Shown piece after piece: positions 9,260-17,691 of a stretch of DNA of 64,000 nt. Source of the stretch: Bryobacteraceae bacterium (lineage in GTDB: Bacteria > Acidobacteriota > Terriglobia > Bryobacterales > Bryobacteraceae); the NCBI GenBank assembly GCA_947458745.1, contig CANGYQ010000015.1, positions 62,001 to 126,000 on the forward strand. Reading direction: 5' to 3'. The position numbers and the translations under genes were made by a program. The notes under the pieces are model-generated. The model was not told the DNA's origin. It saw only the letters and a list, made by a program, of their open reading frames with translations, and searched no databases. Position 1 is the first letter of the stretch. The number at the start of each line of letters is the position of its first letter.

Positions 9260-10519
9260 ATGGACTTTTCGAAGAGCGCCGCGCTGCTGGAACGGGCGCG
9301 TCAAGTGATCCCGGGTGGAGTCAACTCTCCCGTCCGGGCGTTCCGCAGCGTGGGTGGCACGCCGCCGTTCATCGTGCGCGGTGAGGGCTGCCGGATGTAC
9401 GACGTGGATGGCAACGAGTTTATTGACTATGTCGGCTCCTGGGGACCGCTGATCCTGGGTCACCGGCCCCCGATGGTGCTGGACGCCCTGCGCGAGATCT
9501 TGGAAGTGGGCACCAGCTTTGGCGCTCCCACGGAGCGCGAGATCGACCTGGCAGAAGCGATCCGCGATGCTTTTCCGTCGATGGAGATGGTCCGTCTGGT
9601 GAACTCCGGGACCGAAGCGGCCATGAGCGCCCTGCGCGTCGCCCGCGGCTTCACCGGCCGCAATCTGACTATCAAATTTGAGGGCTGCTACCACGGACAT
9701 GTGGATTCCCTGCTGGTGAAGGCAGGCTCAGGGTTGGCGACGCTGGGCATCGCCGATTCGGCGGGTGTTCCAGAAGCTTTCGCCGCAACCACCATTTCTC
9801 TTCCCTACAACAACTTGGCGGCGGTAGAGCAAGCATTTGTTGAACGTGGCGGCGACATCGCCTGCATCATGGTGGAGCCGGTGGCAGGCAACATGGGCTG
9901 CGTTCCGCCAGCTCCGAAGTTTCTTGAAGGTTTGCGGGCTATCTGCACCAAGTACCGAGCTTTGCTGATCTTTGATGAAGTGATGACCGGCTTCCGGGTG
10001 GCCTTTGGTGGCGCGCAGGGACGGTTCGGCGTGAAACCCGATATGACGGCACTGGGCAAGATTGTCGGCGGTGGACTGCCGATCGCGGCCTATGGCGGCA
10101 AGCGGGAGGTGATGACGCACGTGGCTCCCACCGGCCCGATCTATCAAGCCGGCACGCTCTCTGGGAACCCAATGGCCGTGGCAGCCGGGCTGGCCATGCT
10201 GCGCTACTTGAAATCTCACCCTGAAGTGTATGAGCAGATTGAGCTTCGGACACAAGAACTCTGCGCCACACCACCCGCGGGCGTCACGGTGAACCGCGTC
10301 GGCTCCATGTTTACGTTCTTCTTTACCGAGCAGCCGATCACGGACTACGACTCAGCCCGCACAAGTAATACACAGCGTTTTGCACAGTTTTTCCACTGGA
10401 TGTTAACGGGCGGGATTTACCTGGCACCCTCGCAGTTCGAGGCGGGCTTCATGTCGGCCGCCCACACTCCGGAGGATGTCGCGAAGACGGTGGAACGGGC
10501 GAAGGCGTTCCCGGGCTAG
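9260..10519 (+). CDS. hemL: Glutamate-1-semialdehyde 2,1-aminomutase
   Basis: PLP enzyme of the C5 pathway to 5-aminolevulinate and so to heme. The 419-residue product shows [16 protein letters not shown] near the N-terminus, [14 protein letters not shown], the FDEVMTGFR Asp that pairs with the PLP ring nitrogen, and the Schiff-base lysine K267 in [10 protein letters not shown]. The ATG at 9260 ([14 protein letters not shown]) matches the family N-terminus; a TTG at 9230 would add ten poorly conserved residues. The gene ends 37 bp before a convergent protease gene. Heme supply fits the many c-type cytochromes of the window. Confidence 0.95.
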   Translation: MDFSKSAALLERARQVIPGGVNSPVRAFRSVGGTPPFIVRGEGCRMYDVDGNEFIDYVGSWGPLILGHRPPMVLDALREILEVGTSFGAPTEREIDLAEAIRDAFPSMEMVRLVNSGTEAAMSALRVARGFTGRNLTIKFEGCYHGHVDSLLVKAGSGLATLGIADSAGVPEAFAATTISLPYNNLAAVEQAFVERGGDIACIMVEPVAGNMGCVPPAPKFLEGLRAICTKYRALLIFDEVMTGFRVAFGGAQGRFGVKPDMTALGKIVGGGLPIAAYGGKREVMTHVAPTGPIYQAGTLSGNPMAVAAGLAMLRYLKSHPEVYEQIELRTQELCATPPAGVTVNRVGSMFTFFFTEQPITDYDSARTSNTQRFAQFFHWMLTGGIYLAPSQFEAGFMSAAHTPEDVAKTVERAKAFPG

Positions 10520-10536
10520 CTGGGACAACATCCGGG

Positions 10537-10556
10537 GCACCTTCACTTTTCGGTGC
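10537..10556. terminator. Small hairpin between convergent genes
   Basis: GCACC at 10537-10541 pairs with GGTGC at 10552-10556 around a 10-nt loop, in the short gap between hemL and the convergent protease gene. There is no strong T tract, so a role as bidirectional terminator is only a guess. Confidence 0.3.
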
Positions 10557-11167
10557 TATCGGTCCACCCTGACACGCAGAGCGAGGCCGTTGTTGATTCC
10601 GGCCATTTCATAGCCTGAAAGAATTCGCCGTCCGGGAGAAGCCGGCCACGGGTCCCTCACCGTCAACTGCTGAGGCTGGCCGCTTCCGTTGAAGGGATTG
10701 CGAAGGTACGTCATCGCTGTGAGCACGGTCGCATGGCCCATTGTCCCAAGAATTAATGGGAACTCGGCGTTCAAGTCGTGCGCCGCAAGGTCCGGTGTAC
10801 AACTAAAGAAATCGGACCGGACCTCAAACTCACCGTTGCTGGTTCGCCAAACCCGATTCAGGTTGGCAAAGAGTTGTTGTGGAGAGGCTGGAAGGTTGAT
10901 GAGCGCGCCGTAGTTCTGGAGAACGATCTCCTTCTGGTCGATCGCCATCCCGTGATAACGGAAGACCATCTCCAGGCTGGCTGCCCAGCACCACTGGTTT
11001 AGCTTCTGCCAAGCGTAGACCATGTTCATCTTGTGTGACGGGATACCCACTTGGCATTGCTCGGGCCCCGAAGGCCCTAAAAGCCCACATTGGATCCCCG
11101 CGTTGGCGAATGGAATCGTCAAGGCCGTCGCGAGAAGTCCTCGGCGGCTAAGGTTTTGGTGTTTCAT
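10556..11167 (-). CDS. Secreted papain-like cysteine protease (C39/C70-like)
   Basis: 203 residues from the ATG at 11167, which has GGGGAG seven bases upstream; a longer reading adds 26 residues without family features. A Tat-like signal is present (SRRGLLATALTIPFANAG). The likely catalytic set is C60 in QWCWAAS, H145 in GHATVLTAM and D172 in VRDPWP, the order found in papain-like and bacteriocin-processing-like folds. It would act outside the cytoplasm. No nearby precursor peptide is seen. The gene is divergent from a dimethylformamidase-like gene with a 77-bp gap, so the two may share a control region. Confidence 0.7.
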   Translation of the reverse strand: MKHQNLSRRGLLATALTIPFANAGIQCGLLGPSGPEQCQVGIPSHKMNMVYAWQKLNQWCWAASLEMVFRYHGMAIDQKEIVLQNYGALINLPASPQQLFANLNRVWRTSNGEFEVRSDFFSCTPDLAAHDLNAEFPLILGTMGHATVLTAMTYLRNPFNGSGQPQQLTVRDPWPASPGRRILSGYEMAGINNGLALRVRVDR

Positions 11168-11244
11168 TTCACTCCCCACATGCTGAAGCGGCACATGGCT
11201 ACAATTGGGGACACTCGTACGCGATGGAATCAACATTTTCGACA

Positions 11245-12702
11245 ATGCTCACCCGACGCCGAGACCTTTTGCTGGCTGCTGCTGCTTCCCCGCTGATCGC
11301 GCTAGAGAACCAGCGCCCGGGCACTGTGGAGTGGCAACTGACCCGTATCTGGCCGAACGCCCCCAAAGGCTTCCGGACCCGTCTAATTGAGGGCTATGCG
11401 CAGCGCCAAAGTGTGAAGGCGGGTGACAAACTGGGGATCTGCGTCAGTACGAATCCGGCGCGGCGGTTCACGCTGGATGTCTACCGCATGGGCTACTACG
11501 GCGGTGCCGGGGCTCGGCTAATGACGCGCCTGGGTCCGTTTAGCGGGAAGGTCCAGCCGGACCCGCCCGTGGGCGAGAAGCGGCTGCGGGAGTGCCAGTG
11601 GGAGCCGTCACTTGAACTGCCCATCCCCGCCGACTGGCCCAGCGGCGTCTACCTGGGCCAGCTGAACGCCATCCCGGAATCGCGCTCCGAACATGCCTGG
11701 CAAAGCTACGTCGTCTTCGTCGTGAAGGACCAGCGCAAGGCGGGCATCCTCTTTCAGGTGAGCGACAACACCTGGCAGGCCTACAATCGCTGGCCCGACA
11801 ATTATTCGCTCTACACCGACCCGCGCCATTCCTGGGCCCCGGCGGTGGCGGCCAGCTTTGACCGGCCCTACGCCAAGTACTCGCAGATTCTCGACTACCC
11901 ACACGCGGTGGGGTCGGGCGAGTTTCTGCTGTGGGAGTTCCCCCTCTGCTACTGGCTGGAGCAGCACGGCTACGACGTCAGCTACGTCAGCAATTCCGAC
12001 ATGGTGAACCCGGCCGAATGGCGGCGCGGCAAGGTCTTCTTAAGCGTCGGCCATGACGAATATTGGGACCCGCGCCAGTACGACGCGGCCCTGGCCTCAG
12101 TCAAGGAGGGCATGACGCACCTGTATCTCTCGGGCAATTCGGTGATGGGCGTCACGCCATTTCAGCCCAGCGCCGATGGCCGACCCAACCGTTGGCTGTC
12201 GCGCGAAGGCGTCTACGGCGGAATCTACGGCAACTTCCCGGAGTTCTTCCAATCGGCAACTGACTTTCAGCAGCACGGACCGTCGGCGCGAACATTGATG
12301 GGCGCGCATTCGATCTACCCGGTGAATGGTGGCGACGATTGGGTCTGCGCCAAGCCGGAGCATTGGATGTTTGAGGGCACCGGCATGAAGCGGGGCGACC
12401 GTATCCCGGGCCTGGTGGGCTGGGAGTTCCATGGCGATCCGGCACCGATCCCGGGTCTGGAAATCGTGGCCGAAGGCGACGCACTGCAAAGCGGAGTCCG
12501 ACCCAGCCACTGGTGCGCCACCATCTACCCCGGCCCCAAGAAGAACTTCGTCTTCCAGGCTTCCACCATCTGGTGGCCGCAGGGCCTGAGTTCCCCGCCC
12601 GGGCATGTGCTGCCCTGGTCCCATTGGGTCCGCCCGCACGGGCCGGACGCGCGGGTCCAGCGGATGACGCAGAATCTACTGGCGCGGGGCTTGAAGGGGT
12701 GA
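11245..12702 (+). CDS. N,N-dimethylformamidase beta-subunit-like secreted protein
   Basis: About 485 residues. The N-terminus MLTRRRDLLLAAAASPL resembles a Tat signal; an ATG at 11224 would extend it by seven residues. The body matches the dimethylformamidase large-subunit C-terminal family: YRMGYYGGAGARLM, SDNTWQAYNRWPDNYSLY, FSVGHDEYW-type KVFLSVGHDEYWD, and LYLSGNSVMG. True DMFase uses a mononuclear Tyr-Tyr-Glu iron site; tyrosines and glutamates are abundant in the corresponding region but the site cannot be assigned by eye. Many acidobacterial and actinobacterial homologs are secreted and of unknown substrate. Confidence 0.75.
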   Translation: MLTRRRDLLLAAAASPLIALENQRPGTVEWQLTRIWPNAPKGFRTRLIEGYAQRQSVKAGDKLGICVSTNPARRFTLDVYRMGYYGGAGARLMTRLGPFSGKVQPDPPVGEKRLRECQWEPSLELPIPADWPSGVYLGQLNAIPESRSEHAWQSYVVFVVKDQRKAGILFQVSDNTWQAYNRWPDNYSLYTDPRHSWAPAVAASFDRPYAKYSQILDYPHAVGSGEFLLWEFPLCYWLEQHGYDVSYVSNSDMVNPAEWRRGKVFLSVGHDEYWDPRQYDAALASVKEGMTHLYLSGNSVMGVTPFQPSADGRPNRWLSREGVYGGIYGNFPEFFQSATDFQQHGPSARTLMGAHSIYPVNGGDDWVCAKPEHWMFEGTGMKRGDRIPGLVGWEFHGDPAPIPGLEIVAEGDALQSGVRPSHWCATIYPGPKKNFVFQASTIWWPQGLSSPPGHVLPWSHWVRPHGPDARVQRMTQNLLARGLKG

Positions 12703-12908
12703 GGCCCGAGCGCACGTACCGATTCGCGCATGCTCGCGGTAGTCCCAAGTTGGCGGGACTCGTAACAGGCTGCTGAAAATCTTTTCCGGCAAGGCGGTTT
12801 GAGGTCTGGGCGAGTGAGAATGGCCGAAAAGGATAGTCAGCGAGTTGGACTGAGAGCTTCGGCTCCGCTCCGGCGAGCGTGTTTTTAGGACTCCAGACGC
12901 ACTGTTCC

Positions 12909-13330
12909 CTAGCCGTTGGCGGGTTGAAGCGAGAGTTTTCTCATCCGGAATAAGTTATACGCCGCCGCAAAGTTAAACATGCAGCCAACCCGGTGCGGCC
13001 CGCGGTCCGCGCCCCGAGTTCCTCGTCCCGCGGCCTTATGCCGTAAAATCTCGAGCGCCACCTCGCGCCCAGCGGCCGGCCGGTCCCGGTTCTTGGTGAA
13101 CACCGTCGGGTGCCACACCGGCTCGTTCAACTCCAGGCCGACAAACCAGCGGAACAGCAGGTTGTGCTGCAACTGCTCCATCAGCATCCGCTCGCTACGC
13201 ACCAAATACAGCATCTGGATCAGCAGCGCCCGCAGCAACCGTTCGGGCGGAATCGACTTCCGCCCTTCAGCGTCATAAATCTCGTCGAAACGTCCGTCGA
13301 GAATCCGGTCCGAGCCTCCAACTTCTTCAT
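12909..13330 (-). pseudogene. IS5-type transposase remnant with internal deletion
   Basis: The N-terminal part reads EIYDAEGRKSIPPERLLRAL then QLQHNLLFRWFVGLEL and VFTKNRDR, the conserved start of IS5-group DDE transposases. After this, about 200 residues are missing: the frame jumps over a short low-quality stretch straight to the family's C-terminus GCMFNFAAAYNLFRMRKL. No full catalytic triad remains. A motif AACAGGCTGCTGAAAA at about 12764, of a kind often seen at ends of such elements, lies downstream. This is a dead fragment, not a mobile copy. Confidence 0.75.
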
Positions 13331-13362
13331 CCGCTCGTTCTCTTCGCAGGTCTTGGTTCCTG

Positions 13363-14829
13363 TTACGGTTTGAACTGAAAGGCGTAGATGTCGGCGTCCT
13401 TCAGGACGAAGCGGATGCGGACCGGTTGGCCCTTTAAGGCGGCGACACTTTCGCCGGACTTCCAGGCATAGACACGGCCGATTTCATCGCCGATCAGTTC
13501 CTTCGCATCGGCGAGTGAATGGCCCGGCAGGGGGTGGCCCGCCGCATCCTGTAGCTCCACCCGCACGCTGCCTGGAGCCGAGGTGGAGAAATTGAGCTCC
13601 AGGCGGCTCCCTTCAAATTGCAGCGGCTTGGTCAACAGTTCCCCGCCCTGGTACCCTGCACGAATTGACGCCAGGCCATCCAGCCGCAGTTCGTACCGCT
13701 GGAGATTTGCGGTTGGCTGGCCGTAGTTCCGGTTGACGTAGAAAGACATCGTGCTCGGGCTGGTCTGGACCAGATTGAGCGCAGGATAGTTGGAGCGGGA
13801 CACCCAGTTCTCCAGGCCCACCCCCGGACGCAGGAATGCTTCCATGAAGGTTCTGGTGCAGCTGGCGCCGCCCCGTGACGTCACCAACACGGCGTCGGAG
13901 CAGTCCTTGAAGTACTGCGGATCCACCCGAAGTTCAGCCGCCTGGGCTTGGCTGACAATCTGGCGGCCCGGCATGAAGCGGGCACAGATGCCGGCGTAGA
14001 TGTGAGGCGCGCGGAAATAGGGAGCGGTCTGGTTGGTATAAAGATGCTCCGGCGGCGCATCGCCGTAGCTGATCTCCACCGGCGGCGACCAAGTGAGAAA
14101 GTCGTCACTGGTGGCGCGGGATACCCAACGATAGTTTGTGTTGCCGATCTTCTTCCAGGTGCGGAAGTAGAGCACATACTGGCGCTCCGCCGCCGACCAG
14201 AAAGAGATGTTCTGCGAATCCAGCGAGAATGCGCTGGGCGGCGGAAACACGGGCTGCGCGCGCAATTTCTTCCATCGCAAGCCATCGGCCGAAACGAAGG
14301 CCATCAAGCCCGTCTTATGGACACCGGCCAGCGCCTTGAATCGCTCCGATGCATCAACGCCCGGCCGTTGATCGAGCATCGGGCTGAAGTTGTGCGAATA
14401 GGGTGCGCTGTGCGCCAGGATGACATTGTTCCGGCGCTGACCGTGCACTTCAAACAGATTCAGCGTGGGGCGCTTCCATGTTTTGCCGTCCAACGACTCC
14501 GCATAGCAGGTAGACTCGGCGTCGTTGCCATCGTTGCCCGCAGTGGGGACACCGCGATAGTACATGCGATAAAGGCTGGCCTCCTGGAGGATCGTCGTGT
14601 AGCCACAGAATCGGCCTTCCCAAGGCTGGTTGAAGTGGATGACGGGACCCGCGTCGACAGCCGTACCGAGGCGGAACTCCACACCACGAGCCTCGTCGAC
14701 AAGTGCTCGATCAACAAACAGCTCCCGCCTGCCGCCGATGGCCAAGGGTGCCCCCCCGGCCGGCACCTGGGCTGCGACGGCCCAGGCCGCGGTCAGATTC
14801 GCGCCCAATGCGCGCCGGGTCAGATTCAT
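13363..14829 (-). CDS. Secreted glycosidase-like beta-propeller protein
   Basis: 488 residues from the ATG at 14829, preceded by GGAGGA. The N-terminus (MNLTRRALGANLTAAWAVAA) is a Tat/Sec-like signal. The core carries repeated YRMYYRG, TCYAESLDGKTWKRP, FVSADGLRWKKL and ATSDDFLTWSPP blocks, the pattern of five-bladed propeller glycoside hydrolases (GH32/43/130-like). The last about 110 residues (ELNFSTSAPGSVRVELQDA) look like a beta-sandwich. The probable catalytic acids cannot be assigned by eye. It could be a hydrolase or a non-catalytic glycan-binding propeller. Confidence 0.65.
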   Translation of the reverse strand: MNLTRRALGANLTAAWAVAAQVPAGGAPLAIGGRRELFVDRALVDEARGVEFRLGTAVDAGPVIHFNQPWEGRFCGYTTILQEASLYRMYYRGVPTAGNDGNDAESTCYAESLDGKTWKRPTLNLFEVHGQRRNNVILAHSAPYSHNFSPMLDQRPGVDASERFKALAGVHKTGLMAFVSADGLRWKKLRAQPVFPPPSAFSLDSQNISFWSAAERQYVLYFRTWKKIGNTNYRWVSRATSDDFLTWSPPVEISYGDAPPEHLYTNQTAPYFRAPHIYAGICARFMPGRQIVSQAQAAELRVDPQYFKDCSDAVLVTSRGGASCTRTFMEAFLRPGVGLENWVSRSNYPALNLVQTSPSTMSFYVNRNYGQPTANLQRYELRLDGLASIRAGYQGGELLTKPLQFEGSRLELNFSTSAPGSVRVELQDAAGHPLPGHSLADAKELIGDEIGRVYAWKSGESVAALKGQPVRIRFVLKDADIYAFQFKP

Positions 14830-15041
14830 GCGAAAGTCCTCCTTGCAGCCGTTGAAACCTGAAGTAACGGCACTCCGGCACATCGATCGGTCATAAACTG
14901 AACTGAGTATATGTTCGCCGTGACCCCTCGAAGGGAGCGGCCTTGCGTGACCTTTCATCGCTCACACTTGGGACTTGGCTTCCACAAACAGCCGCTAGTG
15001 GATTTCCACTATTGCCCGGCTGTGGCTGGAGACGGTAGTCT

Positions 15042-15650
15042 GTGGAACCTATGGAACCGATGTTTCTCCGGGGAGTCGAAGGTGGGCCTCAACCGTCGCC
15101 GTGGGCACGGGCGATTGAGGCGATGCAGCGGACGGGGCAGGATTACCCGCAGATCTGGCACCTGTTCGCCTTTAAGCCTTCGGCGACGGAGCACTTGGCG
15201 CGTTTCACGCAGGAGATTTTGCGGGAAGAGGCGCCGCTGAAGCCGGGCTTTCGGGAGTTGATCGCCGCCTACACATCACGGAAGAACCATTGCCCGTTCT
15301 GAACGAAGTCCCACGCCGCGGTCGCGGCGGAATTGCTGGGTGGCAACGAGGCACTGGTGGCGGCGGTCCTCGAAGACCTGGACCACTCGCCGTTGACCGA
15401 TGCCGAGAAAGTGTTGCTGCGCTTTGTGGACAAGGTGAATCAACAGTCGCCTTCCATCAGCCCGGCAGACATCGAGCCACTGCACGAGGCGGGTTGGACC
15501 GACGAACAGATCTACTACGCCATCACCGTCTGCGCGCTATTCAATTTCTACAATCGCTGGATCGACGCCACGGGCGTCCATGCGCTTTCCGACGACGCTC
15601 ACCGCGAGGGGGGGAAGCGTAGTGCCACCACAGGCTACGTCCGCAAGTAG
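15042..15650 (+). CDS. AhpD/carboxymuconolactone decarboxylase-like selenoprotein (in-frame UGA)
   Basis: Two open stretches, 15042-15299 and 15303-15650, lie in one frame and are separated only by TGA at 15300-15302. Read through, the product is 202 residues of the peroxidase-related CMD/AhpD family. The TGA falls exactly at the second position of the redox CxxC: NHCPF-U-TKSHAAVA, giving C84-x-x-U87, where family members have NHCPxC. The downstream half has the normal C-terminus (ALFNFYNRWIDATGV). Selenocysteine variants of AhpD-like proteins are known in bacteria. GGAG at 15028 favours the GTG at 15042; ATGs at 15051 and 15060 are alternatives. A point nonsense mutation is the competing explanation. 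Confidence 0.82.
15314..15329 (+). promoter_or_regulatory. Candidate bacterial SECIS hairpin
   Basis: Just after the in-frame TGA, CGCCGC (15314-15319) pairs perfectly with GCGGCG (15324-15329) around a GGTC loop. The loop begins 18 nt after the TGA with G in its first two positions, as expected for a SelB-binding bacterial SECIS. The region is inside the coding sequence, and GC-rich codons can form stems by chance, so this supports rather than proves Sec insertion. Confidence 0.6.
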
Positions 15651-15716
15651 TGCTGCCCGCAACAGCGGCGGCGGCACGTAAGCTGGTAGGTGAGTGGCGC
15701 ACGCCGAACGAACCCG

Positions 15717-17060
15717 ATGAAGTCGCCGACAGTTCAATTGATTGCGGGCCTGGCGTTCACACTGCTGGTGATTGGCGGGCATGCCGTCTTCACGCTGCGT
15801 TCGGTGTGGCGCATGAGAGAAGTGCAGACCAGCATTATTGACCGCAATGGTCTGGCTTCGTTGCAGTTGATCCGCATTCAGAATGACCTGAACTCGCTGG
15901 GACTGGCGATGCGGGACATGCTCGACAACGACAGCCGCTATCCGTTGACGGCCTGGGGGCCGCCACTGGCCCGCATCCGGCAGAACCTGGAAGACGCGAT
16001 CGCGCGTGAGGCAGCGCTGGCGCAAGGCAACCGGCCCGCGGAGCAGACGGTGTTTCTGACTGCCTCCTTCGCTGACTTTTGGCGGACCTCCGATGAAGCG
16101 CTTCGGCGGGCGGGTGCGGGTGATCAACGTGGAGCGCTGGCAATGGTCCGCAACACACTACAACCTCGGCAGGAGGCGCTGAGTGCACTGACGGCGCGGC
16201 TGCTCGTCGACAATCACGACCGGGAATCGCGGGCCAGTGAGCAGGTGCGCGACATCTATTCCGAGATTGAGCGGAACTCTTACTGGGTCTTGGGCCTATC
16301 GCTGGCGCTGATCCTGATTACCGGCGCGGGCTTGATCCGGTCTAACCGGAGCCTGTTCGCCCAGCTATCGCAGTTGGCGGAGCAGCGCCGGGAACTGGCG
16401 CAGCAGTTGATCGCCACCCAGGAATCGACCTTGCGCGCCATCTCACGCGACCTGCACGATGAGTTTGGCCAGATCCTGACGGCCCTGGGCGCGATGCTGC
16501 GGCGAGCGCAGAGTCTGGCGCCCGATACGCGCTTCCGCGAGCAGGTGCAGGAATCAACAGAAGTGGTGCAGGGGACGCTGGAGCGGATTCGGTCGCTCTC
16601 ACAGTCGTTGCAGCCAGTCATCCTGGAAGAGCAGGGATTGGCGGCGGCGGTGGAGTGGCATTTGGCCGGGTTCGAACGGCACACCGGAATAGCCGTTCGA
16701 TACGACGGGCCGCAAGCTGCTTGTGAACTACCCGCGGCCAAGGCGATTCATGTCTACCGCATTCTGCAGGAGGCACTCAACAACGTGGCGCGGCATGCGG
16801 AGGTGAATGAAGTGGGCGTCTCGATGCAAGCATCGCCCGGGGAGCCTGGCTTACGGCTGACAATTGAGGATCACGGACGCGGCGTCACACCGGCCTCGCG
16901 CCCGGGCGTGGGCTTAGCGGCGATGCGCGAAAGGGCGGAATTGATCGGTGGGCGGTTGACGATTTCACCCGCCTCCGGACGCGGTACGCGGGTCTGCCTG
17001 GAACTGCCGCTGGACCCGACCGGTGGCGCGGCACCCGCATTGGAGGCGCACCATGTCTGA
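15717..17060 (+). CDS. Membrane sensor histidine kinase, HisKA_3/NarX-like
   Basis: 447 residues from the ATG at 15717 (a GTG at 15690 would add nine). One membrane helix at about 6-26, a mostly helical periplasmic four-helix-bundle-like sensor to about 188, a second helix near 191-208, then a coiled coil. The phospho-acceptor is H247 in ISRDLHDEFGQ, typical of HisKA_3. The ATPase part has EALNNVARHA (N box), EDHGRG (G1) and GVGLAAMRERAELIGG (G2). It partners the response regulator whose ATG overlaps its stop by 8 bp. The signal is unknown; the ligand-binding bundle may sense stress or a methyl-accepting-type cue. Confidence 0.9.
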   Translation: MKSPTVQLIAGLAFTLLVIGGHAVFTLRSVWRMREVQTSIIDRNGLASLQLIRIQNDLNSLGLAMRDMLDNDSRYPLTAWGPPLARIRQNLEDAIAREAALAQGNRPAEQTVFLTASFADFWRTSDEALRRAGAGDQRGALAMVRNTLQPRQEALSALTARLLVDNHDRESRASEQVRDIYSEIERNSYWVLGLSLALILITGAGLIRSNRSLFAQLSQLAEQRRELAQQLIATQESTLRAISRDLHDEFGQILTALGAMLRRAQSLAPDTRFREQVQESTEVVQGTLERIRSLSQSLQPVILEEQGLAAAVEWHLAGFERHTGIAVRYDGPQAACELPAAKAIHVYRILQEALNNVARHAEVNEVGVSMQASPGEPGLRLTIEDHGRGVTPASRPGVGLAAMRERAELIGGRLTISPASGRGTRVCLELPLDPTGGAAPALEAHHV

Positions 17061-17691
17061 CACGCCGAAACCGCCAATCCGCGTTCTGCTGGTGGATGAT
17101 CACGCCCTGGTACGCCTCGGGTTCCGGCGGCTGCTGGAGGACGAGCCGCGCATTCAAGTCGTCGGCGAAGCCAGTGACGGCGCGGAGGCCGTGCTTCAGG
17201 CCGAACGACTGCTGCCCGACGTGGTGGTCATGGACTACGCCATCCCCGTGCATAACGGCGCCATGGCCACGCGTATGATCCGGGAACGCGTACCATCGGT
17301 CCGTGTCCTGATGTTGAGCATGCATGCTGAACCAAGCTACGTCGCCAATAGCCGACAAGCGGGCGCGTCAGGCTATCTGCTGAAGAATGCGCTGGACCTG
17401 GAGCTGGTGTCGTTTGTCGAGCGCGTTTTGGCATGCGACTGGGTGGCCGATCCGCGGTTGGATCAGGCCGCGTATGAGTCTTGCGCCAACCGGCCGCTCA
17501 GCAAGCGAGAGCTGGAGGTGCTGCACTACATCGTCAGTGGCCTGTCCAGCAAAGAGATCGCCATCACGCTGAATCTTAGCGCCAACACGGTGGCCGTGCA
17601 CCGCGCCAACATCATGGAGGCGCTAAACATTCACAACGCAGCGGAGCTGGTGGCCTACGCCATCCAGCATGGATTGGTCTCGCTACGATGA
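17053..17691 (+). CDS. NarL/FixJ-family response regulator
   Basis: 212 residues: receiver domain with acidic pair D15/D16 (LLVDDHAL), phospho-acceptor D61 (VVMDYAIP) and the conserved Lys in YLLKNA, followed by a LuxR-type HTH (LSKRELEVLHYIVSGLSSKE, with SANTVAVHRANIMEAL as recognition region). The ATG lies inside the end of the kinase gene, and the stop overlaps the next ATG (ATGA), so kinase, regulator and CRTAC1 protein form a translationally coupled unit. Targets are not visible; the downstream CRTAC1 and TonB receptor genes are plausible. Confidence 0.92.
   Translation: MSDTPKPPIRVLLVDDHALVRLGFRRLLEDEPRIQVVGEASDGAEAVLQAERLLPDVVVMDYAIPVHNGAMATRMIRERVPSVRVLMLSMHAEPSYVANSRQAGASGYLLKNALDLELVSFVERVLACDWVADPRLDQAAYESCANRPLSKRELEVLHYIVSGLSSKEIAITLNLSANTVAVHRANIMEALNIHNAAELVAYAIQHGLVSLR

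Noticed and set aside
15300..15302. Stop codon treated as the end of a truncated gene or a frameshift
   Set aside because: Both halves are in the same frame and the TGA replaces the redox Cys, so read-through as selenocysteine explains more than decay.
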